Source of the DNA: Trichoplax sp. H2
Lineage: Eukaryota; Placozoa; Uniplacotomia; Trichoplacea
Assembly (NCBI GenBank): GCA_003344405.1
Contig: NOWV01000006.1
Location: 868,001-932,000 of the forward strand
DNA length: 64,000 nucleotides
Reading direction: 5' to 3'
Shown piece by piece: positions 11,901 through 24,983 of this stretch. The first letter of the stretch is position 1; each line of letters opens with the position of its first letter. Position numbers and translations under genes: made by a program. The notes beneath the pieces were generated by a model. The model was not told the origin of the DNA, made no database searches, and worked only from the letters and a program-made list of their open reading frames with translations.

Positions 11901-14469
11901 ACAGAAAAAATTTAAAAGTTCCGATAATGATATATAGCAATAATCATTTATATACCTTCTGCCCACAACAACAGCTGAATGCAAACTGCGAGGTAATGGA
12001 GGAATTCCATGTATTTCGGGTTTAGACCAAGTCATTGATGCTAAGAAAGGGATTAAAACTTGAACCTTTACCAGTATTTTCTACGTCTCACACATAAAGA
12101 ATAAGACTTACTTACCAATATCTAGAATCCAAATGTCGCCTAAACGATTTCCACTCATGCCACCGTAAATCAACAATTTCGGCTGACTTTCATCTCGATT
12201 TTGCTTAACTATACATATATGTGATTCTCGAGGTGAAGGAATAGTACCGAAAGTTTCAGGAATTTCCCATTTCGGATATTTTTCATCCGCCAGATTGAGA
12301 ATATACAAGTCATTCAAATATCTAAATATATATTAAAGTATATAAATTAGATCGATTGTCAAGGATAACTCGTCATGAATTATATACCTATGAACGTTTT
12401 CTTTTCCTTCTTCTTCCAAAGTAGTTAATCCGCCAAACATATAAATCTTGTTATCCACTATCACGAAGCTGTGTCCAAGACGACAGCAAGGAGGTGGACC
12501 ATTTACAGGCGATTTCGGATTTATTCGTGTCCATTCCCACTGGTAGTTCGAAGGTTCTGCGTCTGTTATACTATGCACTGAGCGCACGTTTAATACATGC
12601 ATCTGTAACGTAGCATTTTAATTAGGAGATTATTACTGATGAGAAAATATTAATGATTGTTTAACTGTATTAGTTACTCTATACTAATTGCTATACAAGT
12701 CTTGCATGGATTGTTAACGTTAAACGCACTTCCTTTGAGTATTTCCCATATTCTATCATACCACCAAATATGTACATTTTATTGCCATGGCTCGCACAGC
12801 CAAAAGCAGCACATCCAGCAGGAATGTTGCCTTGAACATTTGGGGTAAACCATTGATTGTTGCCTTAAAAAAATTATGACATTAGACGAACTAATCTTTG
12901 GCATTAGCTATAATCAACAATTTTTATTCTTACAAAGTAATACACTTAGCTTTTGAAATAGAATATATACCTTAATTTAAGTTACAAGCAGAATAGCACT
13001 TCAGTATACAAAGGAATTAAGTTTAATTTAATAAGAGTTAAATATACCCATTAACTGACTCTCAGAGTCACTGATTTGCTTAGTTAAATGATCTATGACT
13101 TTTGCTTATATACCGTAATATGTATACCATATTTAGTGAACTGCAGCGTATCTACTAACCAGCATTAAACAGTTCAGATAAAAAAGGCTATACTGTACTA
13201 TAAGTTTGCACTAATAATTTATTAAAATAATGTACGACTATATAATAAAAGTAATCAATTTCCTAAGCTACTGTTTGAATGAATTGTGGCCCCTTTGCAG
13301 CTTATATTCGTAATAAGCACTATTCTATCCTTCAATTGTAGGGTCATCCCTTAGCACGACTAAGCAAGCACCAGTAGCGCTACAATTTTCTTTACTGTAC
13401 AATCTTCAAAATTAGAAGAATTATAGGTAACCTTACTAGTGTACATGTGCTGGTTTATGCCACTGTAGTACAGTACTGTATAGCGAGGCATAACACTTCA
13501 CTGTACTAAACGGCATACTGAACAACAACTCTTGACATAAATCAAAACTACCTTGCAGTTTGCTGTTTTCCCTACAATTTTAACTAAAATTTAGTAAAAT
13601 CATCTCAATGAAGTAAATTATGAGTGTTTTATATCACATCATAAGTACAGTGATTGTACACCCTAAAATACTGTATGTACAGTCACAGTGAGTCACACTG
13701 TATTGTAGCTACTGTACATCTAGCAATTTAGCAATGAGTAAAATATACAGTATTTCATAAGTTCATAACTTAGAGGCATGCGAGCTACGTAGTCACCGCA
13801 TTTATGTTCGCTGTGCAAATAGCAAAGAACAGTAAAATCGAGAATGCTATAATTATTACAATAATAAATGTGCTGACAAATGCATTTTTAATTTAATTTA
13901 AACGTAATGTCGAATATTTCGGTATTAACTTTTAACATGATAGCGTGAAAAGTACTGAAATTTTATCTTCCTGCTAAGCCAGTACTGGAATCTTATCACT
14001 GTAAAGTAGTGTCAACCAAGGAAGACAAGTGATATCAAAAATTGATAATGTGTAGTACAAGTTAGACATTTTTACTCGAGCTATTCGTTATATTGGATCA
14101 ACTAAGTTAACAGCATAATTAAAAGGTTAAATATTTTTACAGTAGTACAATCCTCTCAACTCAAGATTGATGCTAACAAACTAGCTTTTGTATTGCGAGA
14201 TCATTTTATAGCGTTACTCACACCAATAATACAGTACAGTATTATTATAATTGATTATATCACACTGTATACAGTACAATATCTGCTAATGGTATGAAAT
14301 CCCAGTACTTACTTATACTGTATACATGCAGTTCATCTACAATTCCTTCGTTACCACCTCCAAATACAACTATCATATTATTTATTACAGCAGCTCTATG
14401 CCCATGACGTGGACGCGGATTTGGTCCTGATGTGCCTTGAATCTTCTTCCATTTCATCGGCACCGCCAT
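8995..14469 (-). CDS. HCF-like: Host cell factor (HCF) homologue: kelch propeller, linker, fibronectin III, nuclear signal
   Basis: Exons in transcript order: 14319-14469, 12730-12863, 12388-12602, 12116-12321, 11956-12040, 11770-11894, 11557-11702, 11457-11490, 11310-11393, 10349-11218, 10025-10215, 9827-9935, 9699-9736, 9329-9621, 9227-9261, 8995-9131. They sum to 951 codons. Residues 1 to about 370 form the HCF kelch beta-propeller ([54 protein letters not shown]). The SAS1N strand ([10 protein letters not shown]) follows, then a Ser/Thr-rich linker of about 260 residues in one large exon. The C-terminal half has two FN3 modules ([28 protein letters not shown]) and a basic tail ([13 protein letters not shown]) suited to nuclear import. 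HCF is a transcription co-regulator that tethers chromatin-modifying enzymes to promoters. No HCF-PRO repeats or taspase site were seen, and the length is nearer HCF-2 than HCF-1. Confidence 0.92.
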
Positions 14470-15766
14470 CTTTACAAGTGAGGCAAGTTAACAAAAGTTG
14501 GCTAAGTACTTTGAGACTGCGCAATGCACTGATCAACTTACAGTAAAACAGTAGTCAATGAGCGATCAGCCCCAGACAATGCTGTTCTGTACTGTACATT
14601 ACAGTACTGTAATCGCTGTCGTTCAGTACAGTACGACACTACCAATGTGGATGGTGAATTTTTCCATATTTTTGTACAGTACAGTACTGTACAGTACAAG
14701 CAATCAATGTACAGTACTGTACATTGTACAGTACAGTATAGAAATTTTTTGTTTCTGCAATAAATTAGATTTTATTTTACTGTATAGCGTTTGGCCTAGT
14801 TTCGTCAACAAATTGTGTCAAACACTTCATTATGATAGTAATTTAATATTCAGACAGTCGATTCTGAAATGACTGTTTTTTTTAAATTAGGTAATGTTAC
14901 ATTGTATTCCATTGCCTGTTGCTTGGAAGCAGTAACTTTAGATCATAAATGTTGTTCAACGCAATACGAGCGACTGAGTGACTATTTTTCGACATTTTCG
15001 CCCTCATCTAGTATGAAAAATCCGTCCATCCGAGGAGTATCAAGTCCAGAAAATTTGGCCTTCCACACTAGTACTGCAGTATATGCGGTACATAAAGTAG
15101 GAGCCGATCTTTTTGTATTAAGTCATCAAAATTAGCGAATTTTTTATTCTTTTCAGAATGGTTCATACCAAAATTATAAACCACAAAATTATAGGAGATA
15201 GAGGATTATATAATTATGCTCTTACTTCGATAAGCCGTCTTAGCTACAAAATCTAGCAAAAAATACAGTACATTGAGTACAGTACGAAATTGTAATGGCG
15301 AATCACGCTAGCAGGTATGAACGCAGTAAATGGTGAGATGGTACTCCGTTACATTATACATTACAAGGATAAGAATTACATAAATCATTAAAAGAGTCTA
15401 ATGAATAAGTACAACAGAACCTATATAATAATATCAATTGTATTAAGTAACATGATAAGTAACAACCCGGTTTGACTTAAATAAGTAAATACTTTCGGAT
15501 GATTTATTGGGAAGAAGTTACTATTTCGGATATAAAACGAAAATAAAGCAGGGTGACGTACACGTCAACTCCAACAATTTCAACTTATCACATTTAATGG
15601 AAAAAAGTACATAAAACATCATTTCAATCCAAGTTGAAGGTACATTCCAAAATGTTACTGTAGTATGTTGGTAGTACTGTAATCTAAATTTGAAAGCTTA
15701 ATACTGAAAAGAAAGGTGACGTATATGTTATAATTAGTATTAGTACACAGTTGCTATTTCGTTTCT
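14470..15766. other. Intergenic: 5' flank of HCF-like gene and 3' flank of Ca2+ pump gene
   Basis: Strand-switching TACTG/TACAG tracts occur at about 14576-14634 and 14675-14740, just upstream of the HCF-like start. Positions 14792-14839 resemble the minus strand of 26374-26421. An open frame at 14869-15135 (+) matches no family I know and is not called. Positions near 15500 (TTTATT on +) could give a polyadenylation signal for the pump gene on the minus strand. Confidence 0.6.
14576..14740. repeat. TACTG/TACAG strand-switching arrays
   Basis: Several short tracts with CTGTACAG and AGTACT junctions, interrupted by unique DNA. They start about 110 bp upstream of the HCF-like start codon. Confidence 0.8.
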
Positions 15767-18700
15767 TTAAACGGTGCTTTCAACACAATCACGAGTGTGA
15801 ATCTGGCCATAAGTAGGTCTTCGCCCCAATGCAACATGTGTAGAAGCTCTTCTTTCACTTAGACTTGAGCGGAAGGCATTGATGACTCGAATCTAATAAA
15901 ATCAATTTATATCATAAAATTTAATCTCCAACGAGGTAAGATTTTTCGTCCAAGCGATAATATCGAACGAACCTGCGCTTGAAGACGTGATACTCCTCGT
16001 ACCCATAATAACTATTATAAAAGAATTGAGTCACCGTATTAAAAGCAAACAAAGTCTAGATACAACACCTAAAAGAAATAATTACTCGTGCTCGGTTATC
16101 AGGAACTGAATCAGGTTCACTAATCGGATACTCTACTGGCTTCGTCCCAAATCTCCAGCTCTTGGGTAATTTATAACTGGGAATATAGCTAAGCATCACA
16201 CCCCAAACGAGTTCGCCAGCTCCGAAAAATATGCACCAGAGCCATAAATCGAGATCGAGGGGTAAACAGTGGAAAGCTATCCCACCAGCTTCTACTAATA
16301 CAACCTAAGCAATGTGATACAATTTACTTTCTCATACTTGAAATCATAATATTTATTGAATAAACCAATTAGTATCCGCTTAAATAACCAATTTATACAA
16401 GCAAATACACTACGTTAATACTACATCATTTACCTGAACAGCGATTGTACCGAAAAATATTATTAAAAATATCGGATTCTTAAGTATTCCTTGAAGTACA
16501 TTTCTCTCTCCATGAATTTTTCGAGCGTTGATTTCATTAAAGATCTATTAATGCGTATATAAGACTTACTGAATAATTCTTTTATACATCCAGTATCACT
16601 AAGACCTACCTGCATTTGAACAAAAGTATTAAATACCATAGTGAAATGTTTTGTAGGAACTAGCGAGTGAGCAGTCTCGTTTGCTCGACCTTCCTTAATA
16701 TCAAATAAGACTTCTCCATAAAATATAATAAGAAACAGCACTGTCAGCTGATACAGGCAATGGCCTACGATATTCTTCGTCATAGTTCTCGATATTAAGG
16801 CCTTGTTACGTCCATACGGTTTGCGATTTAACAAATCGGGAGAAGGTAGTTCTGTTGCTAAGGCTAAAGACGCAAAGGTGTCCATTATCAGGTTGACCCA
16901 TAGTAGTTGTACCGCCTTTAACGGGCTAGCCTGAAAGAAAGTACAGTTAACGTATGATAACAGTTTAAATACATATCTGTGCAGCTGTTCTTTTTGTAAT
17001 TTACCTGTATTGAAGCTGCTCCAATAAATGACGTTATGACAGCAGTAACATTTACGGTAAGCTGAAATTGTAAGAACTTTGAAATGCTGTCGTAAACATT
17101 TCTTCCCCACATTACAGCCTTCACAATACTACGAAAATTGTCATCAGTTAATATAATATCTGACGCTTCTTTTGCAACATCAGTGCCGGCAATTCCCTAA
17201 GAAAGTGGACATAACATAATATGTTGTACAGTAATTGCATGCTCCTTTCAAACATTAAACATTTTATCACGTTTAATTAATGTATTAGTAATTTACAGTT
17301 GGTACAATTACGCGTATGTAATTCATATTTACCATAGCAAAGCCAACATCCGCCACTTTTAGGGCAGGACCATCGTTTGTACCATCTCCTGTAACAGCTA
17401 CAACATCTTGAATATTTTTACTTTGAATCAGGCCCTTTACTAACGTATACTTATCTTCTGGAGATGATCGTGCTAATACTCTTATTTTAGGGAGTAACTT
17501 GCTCATAAGATTTAAACTTATCTGAAAATGGTACATACATACGATATTGAGGACAAACAATCATCTACAACGAAATTGTCAATTTAGTAATGTAACACAA
17601 TACGTATACGTATTTTACATACTTTATTATGTTTATCTCGAATTCTTCTATTGAAGTCTTTTCCTTCAATAACTATAAATCCGTCATTTTCCGATATTAT
17701 GCCACATTTAAGAGCTATTGATTTCGCAGTTTTTAAGTTATCTCCCGTAACCATCCTAACCACAATACCAGCACTTTGACATTGCTTTATTGCACCAGGA
17801 ACTTCGGGTCTTACTGGATCTTCAATACCAACAACACCAATACAAGTCAAATCGTCTATCACACTCTCTTCGTCCTCCCAATTTACGAGATTATCTATGC
17901 ACGTATTTTCAGATTTATTTATATATCAGGAAAATATTTGAATACTCATAATAACACAAACTTAAAATCATTAATCAAATAAGATCTCTCCCTCAAGAAA
18001 ATCGTACAGTTGTCTATATCCTTATAAGCAAGTCCAATAGTACGTAGACCGTTAGAAGCCATACTTTCCACAACAGATCTGATAAGATCATCACGTTCTT
18101 CACTCGAGAAATCACTATCAGTGTACACATGCAACTAATGATTATTTTTCAAATTTAAATTCATTTCTTATCACTGTATCTCTCAATTACTCACTGAACA
18201 GCACCATCAGAATTAATGATACTACTGCACTTCTTTAGAATAATCTCAGACGCCCCTTTTGTATAAATTCTGCAGCCAGTACTCTTCGGAATAGCGGTAG
18301 ACATCGACTTACGTACCGAATTGAATGTATACACCTTAAGAAAGTTTTCCTCAGTAATTTTCTTTCGGTAATCATCATAATTACGATCAAATTTCTTTAC
18401 AAAGCCTAATAAAGCACACTCTGTTTTGTTTCCGACTTGGCCGGGTAACTGATCAGGATTTTCTGGAGGCGGCGGCTTTAGTAATATATTTGAAAGAATA
18501 TTATAAGATCTGATGCTACCAGGTAAAAGAAAAACTAAGATCGATGATATACATACCGTAATCTTCGAAGTGTAGCTACTATTTGTTGCTATACCCTCGC
18601 AAAGTAATTCAATGTAGTTGCTGGACAAGTCATTAATAACTGGATCATGAGGATAGAGTTTTTTCCCTAAGTAGCTGCTAACTACTGTCATACGGTTTGT

Positions 18701-20142
18701 AGTCAGAGTTCCTGTTTTATCAGAACAAATTGCGGTTGCATTACCCATGGTTTCACATGCATCGAGATGTCTTACAAGGTTATTGTCTAGCATCATTTTC
18801 TTTACTGAATAGGCCAAAGAAATCGTGACGGCTAATGGAAGGCCTTCAGGAACAGCTACTACGATAACTGTTATTGCAATAATTACGAAGCCCAGAAAGC
18901 GTCGGCTATGCGAAGGCACCCACGGTAGTTGTCCAATAGCATAAGTTTCGATGCAAAAGCGAACGATTAGGACCAGTAATGATAGCACAGCAATGCATAG
19001 GCCTACTTTACCAATTAATATTGCCAATTTATTTAATTTTCCTTGAAGCACTGATTTTTCCTAGCACAGTAGAAATTTGCATCAAGGTTACAATTAAAAA
19101 TTAATCATAAATAATATACAGAAAATTATACTTTCAGTCTTTTCTTCTTTTCCGGTTTCTCAATGTCGATTTCACCGTTCCCAGATAAAGTGTCATCTTC
19201 AATACGCAGATCCTCATCTTCATCGTCATCGTCATCATGAGCGTCATCAGCCATGTCTTTCTTTCCACTCATTAATGTAAAAATTATCCCTGATTGTGAA
19301 TTAACACCAACAGCGGTTACGATCATTTTACCACTACCTTCCATTACATGAGTACCGGATAATAACATCAAGTTATTTGGTCCTTTTTTAATCAAATCAG
19401 ATTCGCCGGTAAGTGAGCTTTCATCCGTTTTCAAATCGTTGCTCTGGATTACAACCCCATCCGCAGGCAACAAATCGCCATACTTTACCTTTCAGAAAGA
19501 TTGCTACTGCTATAATTATCACTACACAACTATCATATAGGCATTATCAAGATAGAAAATAATCGATTTAGATTTTGTTATGCATACCTGAGCAACATCA
19601 CCAACCACAATTTCAGCAATATTAATTTGCTGAACAGTTCCGCCTCGAATAACGGCGAATTTTTGTTCTTCCTTAATACGGTTTTTCAAGCCACGAAATT
19701 GCTTTTCTTTAGTATAATCATTAAATGCCGTAACCAGCACAACAACAATTACAGAAACAAGAATAGCAACTCCTTCTATCCAGCCATTCGACTCTATTTC
19801 GATCGTTAAGCCAAGGATAAGAGAAACTGCAGCAGAACACATCAGAATAATTAGTGTTAAATCCTGCATAGCCTCCCACATTAGGCGTAAAAACGACTTT
19901 GCTTCTGGCTCAGGTATAACGTTGACACCAAACAGTCTCTTCCTTTCAGCAATGTCATCAGGATCACCACTTAAGCCTTCAGTGATAGAAGACTTAAGGT
20001 AATCTTCGGTTAAAGCCGACGCATCTCCAAACATTTTTCCTAGTTTCGCTGCTCCCTCTCTGCCGCGAACTTTCATCAATGTAATCAACTGTTCTCGTGT
20101 ACATCTTATATCGCTATCCATTTCGTTTGTATTGCTAGTCAT
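15767..20142 (-). CDS. PMCA-like: Plasma-membrane Ca2+-transporting P-type ATPase (PMCA)
   Basis: Exons in transcript order: 19588-20142, 19132-19488, 18557-19060, 18195-18475, 18008-18114, 17623-17894, 17333-17521, 17005-17196, 16610-16930, 16434-16544, 16086-16304, 15973-16011, 15767-15892; total 1091 codons. The fifth exon might instead start at 18134, but only 18114 keeps phase. The protein exports Ca2+ from the cell using ATP. Motifs include TGES (actuator), VPEGLP (ion-binding helix M4), CSDKTGTLT with the phosphorylated Asp near residue 418, and GDGTND. An acidic stretch ([13 protein letters not shown], about 265-280) lies before M3 where family isoforms vary. The tail has [20 protein letters not shown], matching the PMCA calmodulin-binding autoinhibitory helix, and ends in ESTV, a class I PDZ ligand. 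Length is normal for the family. Confidence 0.95.
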
Positions 20143-21751
20143 TCCTTCCGATTCTTAGACGATCCAGTTACAATACTTTATTATAAATGAAAGAGAAAAG
20201 TGTTGTATGTTAATAAGGAAAGCTAAATATTATCAATCTAATATATTTATAGCATAGTTTTCATTTAAAACTCTGGATATGTGATCTCTTATTACTATAA
20301 TAATAAATCAAAATCATCATTCAGCAGTTACTGATTAACAAACGATCAATGTATGATGGTACATTTTACGCGTATATACGGTAAATTAATTCAATGCTAT
20401 TTACAGTTAAAACATACAGTACAATAAAATAATATTTCAGAAATATAAGATAGTAATAATAATGAATTGCACTGACCACTAACTGCAAGTAGTAATAATA
20501 TAAAATAAGATAAAAATAATCATAATAATCCATTTGACTAGATTTTTAAGTCAATCTTAAACTATTACATCTTGTGCAAGATATGACGACTTTGCACTTA
20601 TATACGGTACACTAACTACTAACGGTAGTCTAAAACTAAAGGATATTTTTTAAACTTAAAAGTGATCTTGATTCGATAACCCAAGATTAACTTCAAATCG
20701 ATTCTTTACGAGAACTTCCAAAACTGCTGGATTTATTGTACCATAAAAATCGAATTTTATTTCACACTTTCTAGTCACGAATAGCATCAATAACTTATAT
20801 TTTAAATGTCAAGTTATAAACAAACCAGCAGAAATTTTGATATGCAGAAATGAAACGAGAAGAAATACTGTATATTTATTCGTCCAAAAAGTACACCCAC
20901 AACTCGCGCACCGCTGCCGCCGCAACTGATACAGTAGTTGGCACCGCGTACTGTAAGCTGATATTGCTGGTGCATCAATATAAAAATACAGTACAGTCCT
21001 ACGGACTGCTAAAAGAGATTACAGTACTGCACAATGTACAGTACTACTCATTGTTCATTTGTTCAGTACAGCACTGTAACATGACAGTCGCAAAAGTCGC
21101 AAGAGTGATTTACTGTAGTGTACAGTACTGTACTGTACAAAGTACAGTGTACAGTGCATGGTGTTCTAACGGTGGGGTACAGTTATGCCTGCAAGACTAG
21201 TCAGAGACTTTTAAACCTCAATTGGTAACAGTACCGTACACAGTACAGTACAGTACAGCATTCAAAGTTTTTACGCACGACCGTACAGTATAGTATAGCG
21301 ATAGAGTGTACTGTACAGTACTGTAGCAGAAGCACAGTAACCGACGGTAGAGTACAGTACAGTACACTGTCCTGTACTGTACGTGTATGTACTGTACGGT
21401 ATAGTATTTGGTACCGTGAGTTCTAACGTAAAATACAGTACTGTACTGTAGAAATCAACACAGTACTGTACAGTACTGTACACTGTACAGTACAGTAATT
21501 AACAACGAACGAGGAAAAAAGGAATCCTATGACTCAAACTGGTGTAACCTGTATGCGGTAAGACTGTTGTAACGAGACGTGTAGTGTAGCCAGTGGCTTC
21601 TCTTGCAGAGACTGCTACGTACTGTACTGTACACTGAGTGTACAGACTGAAAAGCTATTTCCAGCTCTCTTAGCACTTGCAGCCCCTAGCTGAATCAGAC
21701 TGGTACTGAACTACCAACTTCGTTACATTTCCTGTTAACGAATTTGACGTA
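20143..21751. other. Divergent intergenic region between PMCA and IDH3 genes
   Basis: This is the shared 5' flank of two divergently transcribed genes. Unique AT-rich DNA fills 20143-20980. TACTG/TACAG tracts follow to about 21500, and unique DNA again up to the IDH3 start. Open frames at 20850-21200 and 21271-21483 are mostly repeat translations and are not called. Confidence 0.6.
20985..21497. repeat. TACTG/TACAG strand-switching arrays
   Basis: Tracts at about 20988-20998, 21019-21046, 21112-21157, 21231-21257, 21307-21395 and 21432-21497, with many CTGTACAG palindromes and single-base variants. Confidence 0.8.
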
Positions 21752-24700
21752 ATGGCTTCTGCTTGTAACATATGGAAGACAGTAAATCTATACAAGCATA
21801 AAGTAGGCAATTTTTCGTAAAGAAAATCAATCATAACTCACCTACCAGTTCTACCATGTAAAATCATTCTCAATCAGTTTCTTTGCCACTTGCAATTTTA
21901 GTAATGTTCTTCCATAACAAAATTTTTGATGAACTCATCATAAAATAATATAATTAATTAATTAGATAAAATAGATACAGCGCGCATCACTGGAAATTCA
22001 GTTATTTCATCCTACATGTATCTTTTCAATTTACAGGGTTTGCACATGCAATTCTATCCGATTGGACATCGTTTACTATCTTCGTCCAAAGCAAATGTTA
22101 GATTAATGAATTTACAAATTTATTACTAACCATCTTATAGCTACCCGAACTTTTCATACATGATTTAATAATACTGCAGTATTGCGGTATAATACTTTAA
22201 CAATAAATTGCAGTAGTATCAGTATTAAGTTAACAATTTAGCTAAATCAAAGCGAAACATCTCTTATGTTACAATTATGCATAAATTAACTATTTACCGT
22301 GCTATGTATTTATTTTTGCCTTCTTTAGTATGCTTTTTCTCAATACGGAGGTCGGTATACTGTGACCTTAATTCCAGGTGATGGAATAGGTCCTGAGATG
22401 GCAAGGCACGTTAAGACGGTGCTACAGTAAGATAGTATTTCACTTTCACAAATAAATAGACTTTAAGATACGTTATTGATATTATTCCGTAATCTGATAA
22501 TTTTACGTCCCTTATCGTAGTAAATGCGGCGCTCCAATAGATTTTGAAGTAATAGATATCAAGTAAGTTAAGTGTGTATTTTATTGAATATATTACTTGA
22601 CATCTGTTTAAATTTCTGTATAGCAATAACCTACGTAAACTGGTTTAATAGCTCTTTAAAAGTATACCATAAAGCACAGTACTGAATTCTAGCATACTCA
22701 TGTTTTAGTGACAGCTGATCTGATTTTATATAATTATTTGAAATACGCATAAAGTGAACTCAATAATACGTAATACAGCTTTTTTCTAATTTTATCGCTA
22801 CGATAGAGATGAATCATCTACAGATGCTGCTATCATTTCCTTGAAAAGAAACGGTATCGGACTAAAAGGTTAATTTCGCCTATAGCTTGTAAAGCTGTTG
22901 CTTATAAATGATCAAATTGCAATAATTTCTGCTTTAGTACGACTTCAATATGCCTGAGTGGTATTCGAATATTCTCTATACTGCAATTTTAAGTACTTGA
23001 ATATTAAGTTTATTGAATGTACTTTAGGAACAATTACTACTAATATTTCCAATCCTCAATCTCAATCAATTAACGCTCAAATAAGGTATTGGTACTGCCA
23101 TAATCCTTATATCATTATATTGTGACAAACATACAAGTGTATTATTTTGTATTACTGTTCTTGTAGCTCCTAAAGGTCTAGCAGGTGAATATGTTTTTAA
23201 TAATTATGTAATGAAAGATACGCGGCAGGTTATAGAAAATATATTAAGTATGAAATTTGATGCGGTTTCTATTTTTAAATTGTTGCTATACTAGGCGAAA
23301 GCTAGATCTGTATTCTAATATCGTACCGTGTAAATCAATACCTGGTGTCTGGACTAGGTAAATGTGTATACAGTAATAGTTAATCTAGATTGTTTAAACG
23401 AATCAGTTTAAGTCAGATTATCTACTGTAATTAATACACTCGTATGTTCATGCGACTTCGCTGATAACAGGCATGGCCAGGTTGATTTAGTAGTTATTCG
23501 CGAAAATACGGAGGGCGAGTACGGCAGCCTCGAGCATGAGGTTAGTATTCAATATCGTAATAGTTATCGTAAATTTGGGTATAAGCAATATATTTTAGCG
23601 AATGAGGAACCTATGTAACTTATCAAATACTTAGAACGTCGATGGAGTTGTTGAAAGTTTAAAAATTATAACAGAAAAGAAAAGTCGGCGGATTGCAAAG
23701 TTTGCCTTCGATTACGCACTTCAGAATAACAGGCGTAAAGTAACTGCAATTCATAAGGCTAACATAATGTAAGTACCACTTAAAGTATGCAGTATTACCG
23801 ATATTATCACCTAAGTTTTATCCAACTAAAATTTATACAGGAAACTAGCCGATGGCTTATTCTTGGAGACATGCAGAGAAATTTCAAAAGACTACACAGA
23901 CATAGAATTCGAGTCTATGATAATTGACAATTGCTGTATGCAGGTCAAAATCTTTTATATCTGTTAGCAGTTAGGCTGTGTTTCATTATTACGAGTTTTG
24001 ATAGAATTACTTGAATTACTACGTGATTTACTACTCCCAAGAATATTCAAAAACATGTTCTAACCGTAGATTTTAACGTTTCATAATGCCATGTTTTCGA
24101 GATCCCTTAGATGGTAACTAATCCTCAGCAATTTGATGTTATGGTAATGCCAAATCTATATGGTAACATCGTGAGCCACATTGGCATCGGCTTAGTAGGT
24201 GGCATTGGTCTAGTGCCTGGGAAAAACATCGGAGATAAATACGCTATTTTTGAATCAGTACGGTAGTAGCATTACTTTTAGACGAATTTACATTGTCAAT
24301 GATTATTTCTTTATTAAGTAAAATTAATTTAATCTTATAGTTAACTAATTCTTACCCAGATTATTTTTACTTTGCTTATCAATAACATAAACGGGATGTA
24401 CTAAGCTCCCAAATTATGCATACTGTACATTCTCTATCCACCTTCTTGAAACAATTCAGTTTTTATTGACTTTAAATACAAAGGGTGCAAGAAATATTGG
24501 AAGTGACCTAGTAGGATTAAATCGGGCGAACCCTTGTGGCTTTCTCTTTACAAGTGCCTTGATGTTGCGACACTTAGGGTAGGTTTCTCGTCTTTATCTT
24601 ATAGCCAAATTTCCTGTACATAATTATTCCTTCAACAGTGCTCGCAAACCTGTAATAAGCGACGTCACTCTAATTCATAATATAGTTTGGATGATTATGC

Positions 24701-24983
24701 CGATATCATCGAAAGCGCCGTTAGGACGACAATCAAGAATGGGAAGGTACTACTAGTAGAGAGATGAAACTAAATATTTTAGTAAAAAGATTAGAGTCCT
24801 TATAGAATGATGAAATTTGCTGTCATTTTTTATTCCTTAAAGCTTCTAATCTGCTGATTTTTGCAGTTAAATTAATTAAGAAATAATGTATCCTTCTATT
24901 AGTGCCGTACGCCTGATATCCAAGGGGATAGAACAACTGCAGATTTTATTGATGCAGTAATAAAAGAAATAGATGTTCAATAA
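21752..24983 (+). CDS. IDH3B-like: NAD-dependent isocitrate dehydrogenase, regulatory (beta-like) subunit, mitochondrial
   Basis: Exons: 21752-21802 (tentative), 22329-22426, 22521-22562, 22807-22868, 23028-23085, 23295-23357, 23471-23540, 23635-23768, 23841-23943, 24111-24257, 24484-24578, 24686-24746, 24903-24983; total 355 codons. The enzyme oxidises isocitrate to 2-oxoglutarate in the citric acid cycle as a mixed oligomer. Recognised blocks are [66 protein letters not shown] and [16 protein letters not shown] and MIIDNCCMQ point to the beta rather than the gamma or alpha subunit. After YGNIV the sequence reads SHIG, lacking the Asp found in catalytic alpha subunits, so a regulatory role is likely. 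The proposed first exon gives [17 protein letters not shown], a short basic leader suited to import; this start is the least certain part. Confidence 0.9.

Noticed and set aside
14869-15135. 88-codon open frame between the HCF-like and PMCA genes
   Set aside because: No family match and no splice evidence; lies next to repeat DNA.
23168-23294. Extra exon of IDH3 (41 open codons)
   Set aside because: The listed exons already join in phase and match the family without it. The block has no counterpart in IDH3 proteins.
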